A stretch of DNA of 64,000 nucleotides from Mycolicibacterium neoaurum ATCC 25795 (GTDB lineage: Bacteria; Actinomycetota; Actinomycetes; Mycobacteriales; Mycobacteriaceae), in contig NZ_JMDW01000019.1 in the NCBI RefSeq assembly GCF_000691525.1, positions 1 through 64,000 on the forward strand, read 5' to 3'. Shown here one piece after another: positions 57,319 through 64,000 of this stretch. The notes under the pieces were generated by a model that worked only from the letters and a program-made list of their open reading frames with translations, made no database searches and was not told where the DNA came from. Each line of letters starts with the position of its first letter. The stretch's first letter is position 1. A program made the position numbers and the translations under genes.

Positions 57319-59448
57319 GTGTCTGTGCTGTCCGTCCCGACCGATACATCGGATGAGGCCGCGGCCCGTGAGCTGGTCAGAGACTGGGTTCCGAGCTCCG
57401 GTTCGATCACCGCGGTCCGCAATGTCGAACTCGGTGATCCGCAGGCCTGGCGTGCGCCGTATGCGGGCTTCGCCGAACTAGGGGTATTCGGTGTCGCGGT
57501 GCCCGAGGAGTATGGCGGGGCAGGCAGCACTGTGGCGGATCTGCTCGCGATGATCGACGAGGCGGCTGCCGGCTTGATCCCCGGACCGGTCGCCGGTACC
57601 GCGCTGGCCACCCTGGTCGCCGACGATCCGGCCGTCCTGGAGGCGTTGGCCACCGGGGAACGCAGCGCAGGTATCGCCATGACGTCCGACATCACGGTCG
57701 ATTCCGGTACCGCCACCGGGACCGCGCCCTACGTGCTGGGTGCCGATCCGGGCGGGGTGCTGATCCTGCCGGCCGCGAACCACTGGATCCTGGTGGACGC
57801 GGGTTCCGACGGTGTCACCATCGACCCGCTGGAGGCCACCGACTTCTCCCGGCCGCTGGCCCGGGTGACCCTGACGTCGGCACCGGCGCAGCAGCTGAGC
57901 GCGTCGGCACAGCGGGTCACCGATCTCATGGCCACCGTGCTGGCCGCCGAGACGGCCGGTTTGGCCCGTTGGCTGCTCAACACCGCCAACGAGTACGCCA
58001 AGGTGCGCGAGCAGTTCGGCAAGCCGATCGGCAGCTTTCAGGCCGTCAAGCACATGTGCGCGGAGATGCTGCTGCGCAGCCAGCAGGTCACCGTCGCGGC
58101 GGCCGACGCGATCGCGGCCGCGGCCGGTGACGATGCCGACCAGCTGTCCGTCGCCGCTGCGGTGGCGGCGGCCATCGGTATCGATGCCGCGAAGCTGAAC
58201 GCGCGCGATTGCATCCAGGTGCTGGGCGGGATCGGCATCACCTGGGAGCACGATGCGCACCTGTACCTGCGCCGGGCATATGCCAACGCACAGTTCCTCG
58301 GCGGCCGGTCGCGATGGTTGCGGCGCGTCGTGGAGCTGACCCGCGCCGGGGTGCGCCGCGAACTGCACGTCGACACCGCCGATGCCGATGCCATCCGTCC
58401 CGAGATCGCCGCGGCCGCCGCACGGATCGCCGCACTGCCCGAGGACCAACGGGGGCGGGCGCTCGCCGAATCCGGGCTGCTGGCTCCGCATTGGCCGGCA
58501 CCCTATGGCCGGGACGCGACCCCGGCCGAACAGTTGGTGATCGATGAGGAACTGGCGGCCGCCGAGGTGGCGCGCCCGGACATCTCGATCGGTTGGTGGG
58601 CCGCTCCGACGATCCTTGCCGCCGGTACGCCCGAACAGATCGATCGGTTCATCCCCGGCACCCTCAACGGAGACATCTTCTGGTGCCAGCTGTTCTCCGA
58701 GCCCGGGGCGGGATCGGATCTGGCGGCCCTGCGGACGAAGGCAGTGCGGGCCGAGAAGGACGGGGTGACCGGTTGGTCGCTGACCGGACAGAAGGTGTGG
58801 ACCTCCAACGCGCACCGCGCCAATTGGGGTATCTGCTTGGCCCGGACCAACCCGGACGCTCCGAAACACAAGGGCATCACCTATTTCCTGGTCGAGATGA
58901 GCTCACCGGGTATCGATATCCGGCCGCTGCGCGAGATCACCGGTGAGGCCCTGTTCAACGAGGTGTTCTTCGACGACCTGTTCGTTCCCGACGACTGCGT
59001 GGTCGGCGAGGTCGACGGTGGCTGGCCGTTGGCCCGCACGACGCTGGCCAACGAACGCGTCGCCATCGCCACCGGCGGGGCACTGGACAAGGGTATGGAG
59101 CATCTGCTCGCCGTGATCGGTGACCGAGAGCTCGACGGTGCCGAGGCCGATCGGCTCGGTGCCCTCATCACCCTGGCCCAGGTCGGTTCGTTGCTGGATC
59201 AGCTCATCGCGCGGATGGCGTTGGGCGGCAACGATCCCGGTGCTCCGTCGAGCGTGCGCAAGCTGATCGGGGTGCGCTACCGGCAGGGGTTGGCGGAGGC
59301 GGCGATGGAGTTCCAGGATGGAGGCGGCATCGTCGACTCGCCCGATGTCCGGTACTTCCTCAACACCCGCTGCCTGAGCATCGCCGGGGGCACCGAGCAG
59401 ATCCTGCTCACCCTCGCCGGTGAGCGGCTGCTGGGGTTGCCGCGCTAG
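57319..59448 (+). CDS. fadE34: FadE34 double acyl-CoA dehydrogenase
   Basis: A 709-residue protein made of two tandem acyl-CoA dehydrogenase units: residues about 1-350 (NARDCIQVLGGIGITWEHDAHLYLRRA) and 370-709 (FSEPGAGSDLAALRTKAVR; VLTGQKVWTSNAHRANWG-like; GGTEQILLTLAGERLLGLPR). It oxidises steroid side-chain CoA esters (ChsE3 in M. tuberculosis). GTG start at 57319 after AGGAGTAGCCG. Controlled by KstR. Its last bases overlap the convergent TetR gene by 41. Confidence 0.94.
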   Translation: MSVLSVPTDTSDEAAARELVRDWVPSSGSITAVRNVELGDPQAWRAPYAGFAELGVFGVAVPEEYGGAGSTVADLLAMIDEAAAGLIPGPVAGTALATLVADDPAVLEALATGERSAGIAMTSDITVDSGTATGTAPYVLGADPGGVLILPAANHWILVDAGSDGVTIDPLEATDFSRPLARVTLTSAPAQQLSASAQRVTDLMATVLAAETAGLARWLLNTANEYAKVREQFGKPIGSFQAVKHMCAEMLLRSQQVTVAAADAIAAAAGDDADQLSVAAAVAAAIGIDAAKLNARDCIQVLGGIGITWEHDAHLYLRRAYANAQFLGGRSRWLRRVVELTRAGVRRELHVDTADADAIRPEIAAAAARIAALPEDQRGRALAESGLLAPHWPAPYGRDATPAEQLVIDEELAAAEVARPDISIGWWAAPTILAAGTPEQIDRFIPGTLNGDIFWCQLFSEPGAGSDLAALRTKAVRAEKDGVTGWSLTGQKVWTSNAHRANWGICLARTNPDAPKHKGITYFLVEMSSPGIDIRPLREITGEALFNEVFFDDLFVPDDCVVGEVDGGWPLARTTLANERVAIATGGALDKGMEHLLAVIGDRELDGAEADRLGALITLAQVGSLLDQLIARMALGGNDPGAPSSVRKLIGVRYRQGLAEAAMEFQDGGGIVDSPDVRYFLNTRCLSIAGGTEQILLTLAGERLLGLPR

Positions 59449-60049
59449 TCAGGTACCCGAGCAGCAGCCGGACCACCTCGTCCTCCAGCTGGGAGGTGTC
59501 CACCGGTTGCACGATGAGTCGGTGCACGAGCGACTCGATGGTGGTGACGGTCAGCCGGGCAGCGAAGTGCGGGTCGGCGACCTCGACCTCCGGGTGGTGA
59601 CGCAGCAGCTCGGTCACCCCGGCCACCGCGCGTGATTCGATCTCGTGCAGTCGCTCCAGCAGCGCCGCCGAACGCGGGGCCTGCTCGAACAACACGCGGT
59701 GCAACGCGGGATCGTCGCGATGATTGTCGATGGTCGCCCTGACGAACAGGCGCAGCGTGCTCTCCAGTGAGCTCGGCAGTCCGTCGCGCGATCGCTGCGC
59801 CAGCAACTGGCCACCCGCCTCGATGTGTTCGTCGATCAGCGCGGCCAGGATCGCATCCTTGTTCGGGAAGTATTGGTAGAGGGAGCCGATCGACATCTCG
59901 GCGGCCTCGGCGATGCGGTTGGTCGTGCCCGCCGTGTAACCGTGCGCGCTGAAAATGTGAGCAGCCGCGTCGAGCGCGCGGCGCCTGGTCTGTGTCGAGC
60001 GGGCCTGGCGCGGCTGTTTACGGGGCTTGAAGCGATCGGTCGGCGCCAT
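59408..60049 (-). CDS. TetR-family transcriptional regulator
   Basis: A 213-residue regulator. The N-terminal domain TRRRALDAAAHIFSAHGYTAGTTNRIAEAAEMSIGSLYQYFPNKDAIL is a canonical TetR helix-turn-helix; the C-terminal part is a helical ligand domain. The ATG at 60049 (MAPTDRFKPRKQPRQARSTQ) gives the normal length; upstream in-frame starts enter the divergent gene. Probably regulates the adjacent SRPBCC gene. No clear operator found in the 61-base gap. Confidence 0.9.
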   Translation of the reverse strand: MAPTDRFKPRKQPRQARSTQTRRRALDAAAHIFSAHGYTAGTTNRIAEAAEMSIGSLYQYFPNKDAILAALIDEHIEAGGQLLAQRSRDGLPSSLESTLRLFVRATIDNHRDDPALHRVLFEQAPRSAALLERLHEIESRAVAGVTELLRHHPEVEVADPHFAARLTVTTIESLVHRLIVQPVDTSQLEDEVVRLLLGYLTSAATPAAAHRRG

Positions 60050-60110
60050 GTCATCTCCGCGGAAAATGCGAGTAGTCAACCCATGCGGCGCCGCCGGAGA
60101 ATCATCGCCC

Positions 60111-60560
60111 ATGCAGCGCGTACATGTCGAAACCATACTTGCCACCGACGCCGACCGGGTGTGGGCCGCCATGCAGTACCCGGTCACGTTCCTCTACGTG
60201 TGCAGGGGGCTGCTGAGTCTGCCCGCACTCGTCGGACGCAGCGCGCCACTGCAGGTCGGGGAACGCGGGAGCGGCTGGCTGTTCGCCTTTCACGTCCTAC
60301 CGGTCTACCGACACACCCTCGAGGTGCTCAGCGCCGATCCCGGCACCCGCACGATCCGCACCCATGAGTATGGCGGCGTGCTCACGGCGTGGGATCACAC
60401 GCTGCACGTGGAACCGGTCGACGAGAACAGTTGCCGCTACAGCGATTCGGTCGACATCGACGCGGGAATGCTGACTCCCGTCGTGGTCCGGTTGGCCCGC
60501 GGGATCTATCGATACCGGCACCGCCGGTGGCACCGACTGGTGGCCAGACACCTCAGCTGA
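60111..60560 (+). CDS. SRPBCC (START/polyketide cyclase-like) domain protein
   Basis: A 149-residue protein with the helix-grip-fold pattern: VHVETILATDADRVWAAMQYP at the start, beta-rich middle (GSGWLFAFHVLPVYRHTLEVL; TAWDHTLHVEPVDENSCRYSDSVDIDAG) and C-terminal long helix ending basic. These bind hydrophobic ligands; none identified here. The ATG at 60111 is used because it starts the family pattern. Divergent from the TetR gene, which may control it. Confidence 0.82.
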   Translation: MQRVHVETILATDADRVWAAMQYPVTFLYVCRGLLSLPALVGRSAPLQVGERGSGWLFAFHVLPVYRHTLEVLSADPGTRTIRTHEYGGVLTAWDHTLHVEPVDENSCRYSDSVDIDAGMLTPVVVRLARGIYRYRHRRWHRLVARHLS

Positions 60561-60581
60561 GCGTGCCCGAGTGATGCCGGC

Positions 60582-61163
60582 TCAGCCGAATGTCGTCTGG
60601 GCGCACGCCTTCGGAGTGGCCACGTTGACACCGCCGAACACCACCTGGATATCGGAGCAGACGACGAAACTCCCGTCGGTGGTGGGCCGCCCGGAGCGCC
60701 AGTCGGTCTGCACCGAATCTCCGTCGGTGGCAAAGCGTTGCAACGGGCCGCCGCCGAAATAGGTCACCGAGACCGTGTAGTCGCTGTTGGCCTTGTAGGC
60801 CTTGGACAGCACATTGTCGTGGTTGGCGCCCTTGAGTTCCCTGGGCATCCCGGCCGGTGCGCTGTACCAGGCTTCCTGCCAGGTGCTGCGATTCATGTTG
60901 CGGATGACGATCGTCTGCCGGGCCCAGGTGTCCTGCGGCAGACCGATCGGCCCGGTCGGGGTCAGCAGGCTGGCCTGGGTCCGGAAGAAACACTTGCCGT
61001 CGGTGCCTGGGCAGTCGGCGGTCACCTGCATCTCGACGATGCCCTGCGGTGTCGGTATCGACGAGGTCCCGGTGTTCGAGGCGGCCGATGCCGTCGGGAC
61101 GGACAGGGCGGAGAGCACGGCCGCAGCACACGCCGCCGTGGTTGCACCAAGAATCTTCTTCAC
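60582..61163 (-). CDS. Secreted protein of unknown function
   Basis: A 193-residue protein with a clear Sec signal (MKKILGATTAACAAAVLSAL, cleavage near ASA-AS at about residue 28), no lipobox, and a mature region with four Cys (CPGTDGKCFF; CSDI; CAQTTFG) that may form disulfides. GTG start at 61163 preceded by GGAGGG. It sits 37 bases after kshB on the same strand. Equivalent position holds Rv3572 in M. tuberculosis; no function is known. Confidence 0.8.
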   Translation of the reverse strand: MKKILGATTAACAAAVLSALSVPTASAASNTGTSSIPTPQGIVEMQVTADCPGTDGKCFFRTQASLLTPTGPIGLPQDTWARQTIVIRNMNRSTWQEAWYSAPAGMPRELKGANHDNVLSKAYKANSDYTVSVTYFGGGPLQRFATDGDSVQTDWRSGRPTTDGSFVVCSDIQVVFGGVNVATPKACAQTTFG

Positions 61164-61200
61164 AGCAATCCCTCCGCTCGTCTGCACGTTAGCCCGAGCA

Positions 61201-62256
61201 CTATTCGTCGTAGGTGACTTCCACCGAATCCGATGTGGGCAAGGCCTGGCAGGCCAGGATGAGGCCCTCGTCGAGATCGGACGGCTCGAGGACATCGTTG
61301 ATCTCCATCTCGACATCGCCCTTGCGCATCAGCACCGCGCATGCCCCGCAATGGCCCTCCCGGCAGGAGAACGGTGCGTCCAGACCCTTGTTCAGCAACA
61401 CATCGAGCAACTTGGCCTTGCGTGGCCACTCGATCTCATGGGTGGTCCCGTCCAGTTCGACGATCGCCTGCGCGGGGCCGCGGTCATCGTCCTCCTCGAC
61501 ATCGATGACGACCTGTGCGAACGGGTCCGAATCCAGGGACTTGAACACCTCGATGTGGATATGCCTGGCGTCGACGGTCTTCAACGCAGCCTCCGCGGCG
61601 GACATGAAGGGGCCGGGACCGCAGATGAATGCCTCATGTGCGGCGAACGGTCCCACCAGCGTCGCCAGCGCATCGGTGTTGGGCAACCCCTGCACGGTCT
61701 CCAGCCAGTGGATCACCGTCAGCCGGTCCGGGTGTGCGGCGGTCAACTCTCGCAGCGTCTCGGCGAAGATGACCGAGTTCTCGTCACGGTTGGCGTAGAC
61801 CAGGACGATCTTTCCGGTGCCCTCGGCCAGTGCGGACTTGCAGATTGCCATCATCGGGGTGATCCCGCTTCCCGCGGCCAACAGCAGGAAATCGGTGTCC
61901 AGCGTCTTGGGGACGAAGGTGCCCGATGGCGCCAGCACGTGCATGCGCATACCGGGATGGGCGTTGTCGCACAGCCAATTCGACGCGTACCCGTCGGCGG
62001 TCCGCTTGACTGTCACGGTCAGCTTCTCGTCACGTGCCGGCGAACTCGACAGCGAATAGCAGCGGGCCACCGACCCGGTCCGCTCGCTGGGCACCCGCAG
62101 CGTCAGGAACTGACCGGGCGAGTACCGCAACTTCTCGGCGGGCACATCGCTGCCGCCGGGGACGTCGAACACGAGCGACCTGGCATCGGCCGTCTCCTCG
62201 ATGACGGCGGCGATCTCCAGTTCGAGCACATGGCTGCCGAGCGGTTCCTCCGTCAC
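61201..62256 (-). CDS. kshB: 3-ketosteroid 9alpha-hydroxylase reductase KshB
   Basis: A 351-residue electron-transfer subunit that feeds KshA in sterol ring opening. FAD-binding RCYSLSSSPARDEKLTVTVKR, NAD-binding LLLAAGSGITPMMAI and CGPGPFM are followed by a C-terminal plant-type [2Fe-2S] domain (PFSCREGHCGACAVLMRKG with the fourth Cys in ILACQA). The GTG at 62256 is preferred: the ATG at 62346 would place the KstR box inside the gene. Divergent from hsaA. Confidence 0.95.
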   Translation of the reverse strand: MTEEPLGSHVLELEIAAVIEETADARSLVFDVPGGSDVPAEKLRYSPGQFLTLRVPSERTGSVARCYSLSSSPARDEKLTVTVKRTADGYASNWLCDNAHPGMRMHVLAPSGTFVPKTLDTDFLLLAAGSGITPMMAICKSALAEGTGKIVLVYANRDENSVIFAETLRELTAAHPDRLTVIHWLETVQGLPNTDALATLVGPFAAHEAFICGPGPFMSAAEAALKTVDARHIHIEVFKSLDSDPFAQVVIDVEEDDDRGPAQAIVELDGTTHEIEWPRKAKLLDVLLNKGLDAPFSCREGHCGACAVLMRKGDVEMEINDVLEPSDLDEGLILACQALPTSDSVEVTYDE

Positions 62257-62282
62257 AGGCCTGGCCTCTTTTCCCTCATAAC

Positions 62283-62296
62283 TAGAACATGTTACA
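62283..62296. promoter_or_regulatory. KstR operator (kshB side)
   Basis: TAGAACATGTTACA matches TNNAACNNGTTNNA exactly. It lies 26 bases upstream of the kshB GTG start. Confidence 0.9.
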
Positions 62297-62350
62297 AAAC
62301 TGCAGTTGTGCAGGTCCAGCCGTTGATTGAGCGCGCTACTCGACACAAAT

Positions 62351-62364
62351 CGTAACGTGTTCTA
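62351..62364. promoter_or_regulatory. KstR operator (hsaA side)
   Basis: CGTAACGTGTTCTA matches the KstR consensus except for C instead of T at the first position. It lies 41 bases upstream of the hsaA GTG. Confidence 0.8.
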
Positions 62365-62405
62365 ATCTTTTGCTAGTGACGGATCTCGATCCAGGAGGCA
62401 ATTCA

Positions 62406-63590
62406 GTGACGTCCATTGAACAGCGTGACGTGCAGGCAGTTCTGAGCGGTATCGACGATCTGTTGCCGAACCTGCGGGAACGCGCCCAGATCGCCGAAGA
62501 CCAGCGCCAGGTCCCTTACGAGACCATCAACGAACTCGACGAGGTCGGCTTCTTCAAACTGCTCCAGCCCGAGCAGTGGGGCGGGCTGCAGGCCGATCCG
62601 ACGGCTTTCTACGAGGCCGTCCGTCGGTTGGCCAGTGCATGCGGGTCGACCGGTTGGATCAGCTCCATCATCGGTGTGCACAACTGGCACCTGGCGCTGT
62701 TCGACCAGCGCGCCCAGGACGAGGTGTGGGGCGACGACCCGACGGTGCGTGTCTCGTCCTCCTACGCCCCGATGGGCGCGGGAACCGTGGTCGACGGTGG
62801 CTACCTGGTCAGCGGCGCCTGGCAGTGGTCCTCGGGCAGTGAACACGCCACCTGGGCGTTCCTCGGTGGCCCGGTCATCAAGGACGGCCGCCCGGTGGAC
62901 TTCGGCAGCTTCCTGATCCCGCGCACCGAATACACGATCGACGATGTCTGGCATGTCGTCGGACTCAAGGGCACCGGCAGCAACACCGTCGTGGTCAAGG
63001 ACGTGTTCGTGCCCTCGCACCGGTTCCTGTCCTACAAGGCCATGAACGACGGCACCGCGGGCGGCTACCAGAACAACACCGCACCGGTCTACAAGATGCC
63101 GTGGGGCACCATGCATCCCACCACCATCTCGGCGCCGATCGTCGGTATGGCCTATGGCGCGTACGCCGCTCACGTCGAGCATCAGGGCAAGCGTGTCCGG
63201 GCCGCCTTCGCCGGTGAGAAGTCCAAGGACGATCCGTTCGCCAAGGTGCGCATCGCCGAGGCCGCCAGCGATATCGATGCGGCGTGGCGTCAGCTGATCG
63301 GCAATGTCGGCGACGAGTACGCCCTGTTGCAGGCGGGCAAGGAGATCCCCTACGAACTGCGTGCCCGTGCGCGCCGTGACCAGGTGCGGGCGACTGCGCG
63401 CGCGATCGCCTCGATCGACCTGCTGTTCGAGTCGGCCGGTGCCACCGCGCTGGTCACCGGCGCTCCGCTGCAGCGGTTCTGGCGAGACGCCCACGCAGGC
63501 CGGGTGCATGCCGCCAACGAGCCCGAGCGTGCCTACCTGATCTTCGGTAACAACGAGTTCGGTCTGCCGCCCGCGGACACGATGGTCTGA
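62406..63590 (+). CDS. hsaA: 3-HSA hydroxylase, oxygenase subunit HsaA
   Basis: A 394-residue acyl-CoA-dehydrogenase-fold flavin monooxygenase that hydroxylates 3-HSA to the catechol 3,4-DHSA in sterol ring A/B degradation, with flavin reductase HsaB. Features: VGFFKLLQPEQWGGLQADPTAFYEAVRRLASACGSTGW, SSGSEHATWAFLGGP and VVGLKGTGSNTVVVKDVFVP. The GTG at 62406 is 7 bases after AGGAGG. It overlaps hsaD by one base (TGATG) and lies under a KstR box. Confidence 0.96.
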   Translation: MTSIEQRDVQAVLSGIDDLLPNLRERAQIAEDQRQVPYETINELDEVGFFKLLQPEQWGGLQADPTAFYEAVRRLASACGSTGWISSIIGVHNWHLALFDQRAQDEVWGDDPTVRVSSSYAPMGAGTVVDGGYLVSGAWQWSSGSEHATWAFLGGPVIKDGRPVDFGSFLIPRTEYTIDDVWHVVGLKGTGSNTVVVKDVFVPSHRFLSYKAMNDGTAGGYQNNTAPVYKMPWGTMHPTTISAPIVGMAYGAYAAHVEHQGKRVRAAFAGEKSKDDPFAKVRIAEAASDIDAAWRQLIGNVGDEYALLQAGKEIPYELRARARRDQVRATARAIASIDLLFESAGATALVTGAPLQRFWRDAHAGRVHAANEPERAYLIFGNNEFGLPPADTMV

Positions 63591-64000
63591 TGACTGCGGT
63601 TTCCGAGATCACTTTCGAGTCCACTTCCCGGTACGCCGATGTGCAGGCCGGGGAATTGGCCATGCGGTTGCATTACCACGAGGCGGGCGACCCGACGTCG
63701 CAGACCATCGTGCTGTTGCACGGCGGCGGCCCCGGTGCGTCGAGTTGGTCGAACTTCGGCCGCAACATCGCCGTACTCGCTGAGCACTACCACGTGTTGG
63801 CCATCGACCAACCCGGTTACGGTTTGTCGGACAAGCACACCGAGCACGAGCAGTACAACCGTTACAGCGCCAAGGCAGTGCTCGGGCTGCTCGACAAGCT
63901 TGAGATCACGGGACGTGTTCCGCTGCTGGGTAATTCACTCGGTGGCGGCACGGCGGTGCGGTTCGCGCTGGACTATCCGGATCGCGCGGGCAAGCTCATC
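63590..64000 (+). CDS. hsaD: 4,9-DSHA hydrolase HsaD (N-terminal part, runs off the window)
   Basis: The first 137 residues of a meta-cleavage-product hydrolase. Visible: oxyanion-hole VLLHGGGPGASSWSNFGRN, VLAIDQPGYGLSDK and the serine nucleophile elbow LLGNSLGGGTAVRFA. The sequence matches the HsaD family, which cleaves 4,9-DSHA after HsaC ring opening. The ATG overlaps the hsaA TGA. The catalytic Asp and His lie beyond the end of the window; truncation is by the window, not mutation. Confidence 0.95.
   Translation, partial: MTAVSEITFESTSRYADVQAGELAMRLHYHEAGDPTSQTIVLLHGGGPGASSWSNFGRNIAVLAEHYHVLAIDQPGYGLSDKHTEHEQYNRYSAKAVLGLLDKLEITGRVPLLGNSLGGGTAVRFALDYPDRAGKLI

Overview
The window is chromosomal DNA of a mycobacterium, most likely a fast-growing Mycolicibacterium-type species. 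The base composition is high in GC, GTG starts and 4-base start/stop overlaps are common, and the gene order closely follows the Mycobacterium tuberculosis interval from ephA through ftsH, fol, pan, lysS, lsr2, clpC1, disA/radA, carD, cysS and kstR to hsaA/hsaD. This assignment rests on recognised proteins and gene order; no database search was possible.

Layout. (1) 0.1-4.0 kb, minus strand: ephA, an LLM-class flavin monooxygenase, a zinc alcohol dehydrogenase and a SIMPL-domain lipoprotein, tightly coupled. (2) 4.2-15.3 kb, plus strand: ftsH, the folate genes folE-folP-folB-folK, two proteins of unknown role, a DUF2520 protein, the pantothenate/CoA genes panC-panD-coaX, and lysS. (3) 15.4-20.3 kb: lsr2; clpC1 behind a ClgR-type box; then a strong terminator and a cobalamin riboswitch ahead of the cobalt transporter genes cbtB-cbtA and a histidine-phosphatase-family gene. 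(4) 20.3-33.3 kb: lpqF, mhuD (haem degradation), mutY, canB, disA-radA (c-di-AMP and recombination), lpqE, carD, ispF, cysS, rlmB. The usual ispD between carD and ispF is missing. (5) 33.3-35.4 kb: an ArsB-type permease and a metallo-beta-lactamase-fold protein.

(6) 35.4-53.9 kb is an apparent zinc-homeostasis island and the most interesting part. It holds five zinc-free (C-) ribosomal protein paralogues (L31, L28, L33, S14, S18), an MRF-like degenerate CobW protein, a canonical CobW GTPase, a TIGR03943/DUF318 pair, two complete zinc ABC importers (AztABCD and ZnuABC) and, between them, a PacL1-CtpC zinc efflux pair. Five 23-bp sites lie in exactly three divergent intergenic regions and share the pattern TTAATGAAAAYGATTWTCA; they are read here as Zur operators. 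AztB is fused in frame to a second, histidine-containing, lipoprotein-like domain. BluB, an MFS transporter with an ArsR-type regulator, and PxpA are interspersed.

(7) 53.9-64.0 kb: a LacI regulator, a methyltransferase, otsB, and then the edge of the cholesterol-catabolism regulon: kstR, fadE34, a TetR regulator, an SRPBCC protein, a secreted protein, kshB, hsaA and the start of hsaD, which runs off the end. Good KstR boxes stand between kstR and fadE34 and between kshB and hsaA. No rRNA, tRNA, CRISPR array, insertion sequence or prophage was seen, and no gene-free stretch exceeds 300 bases.
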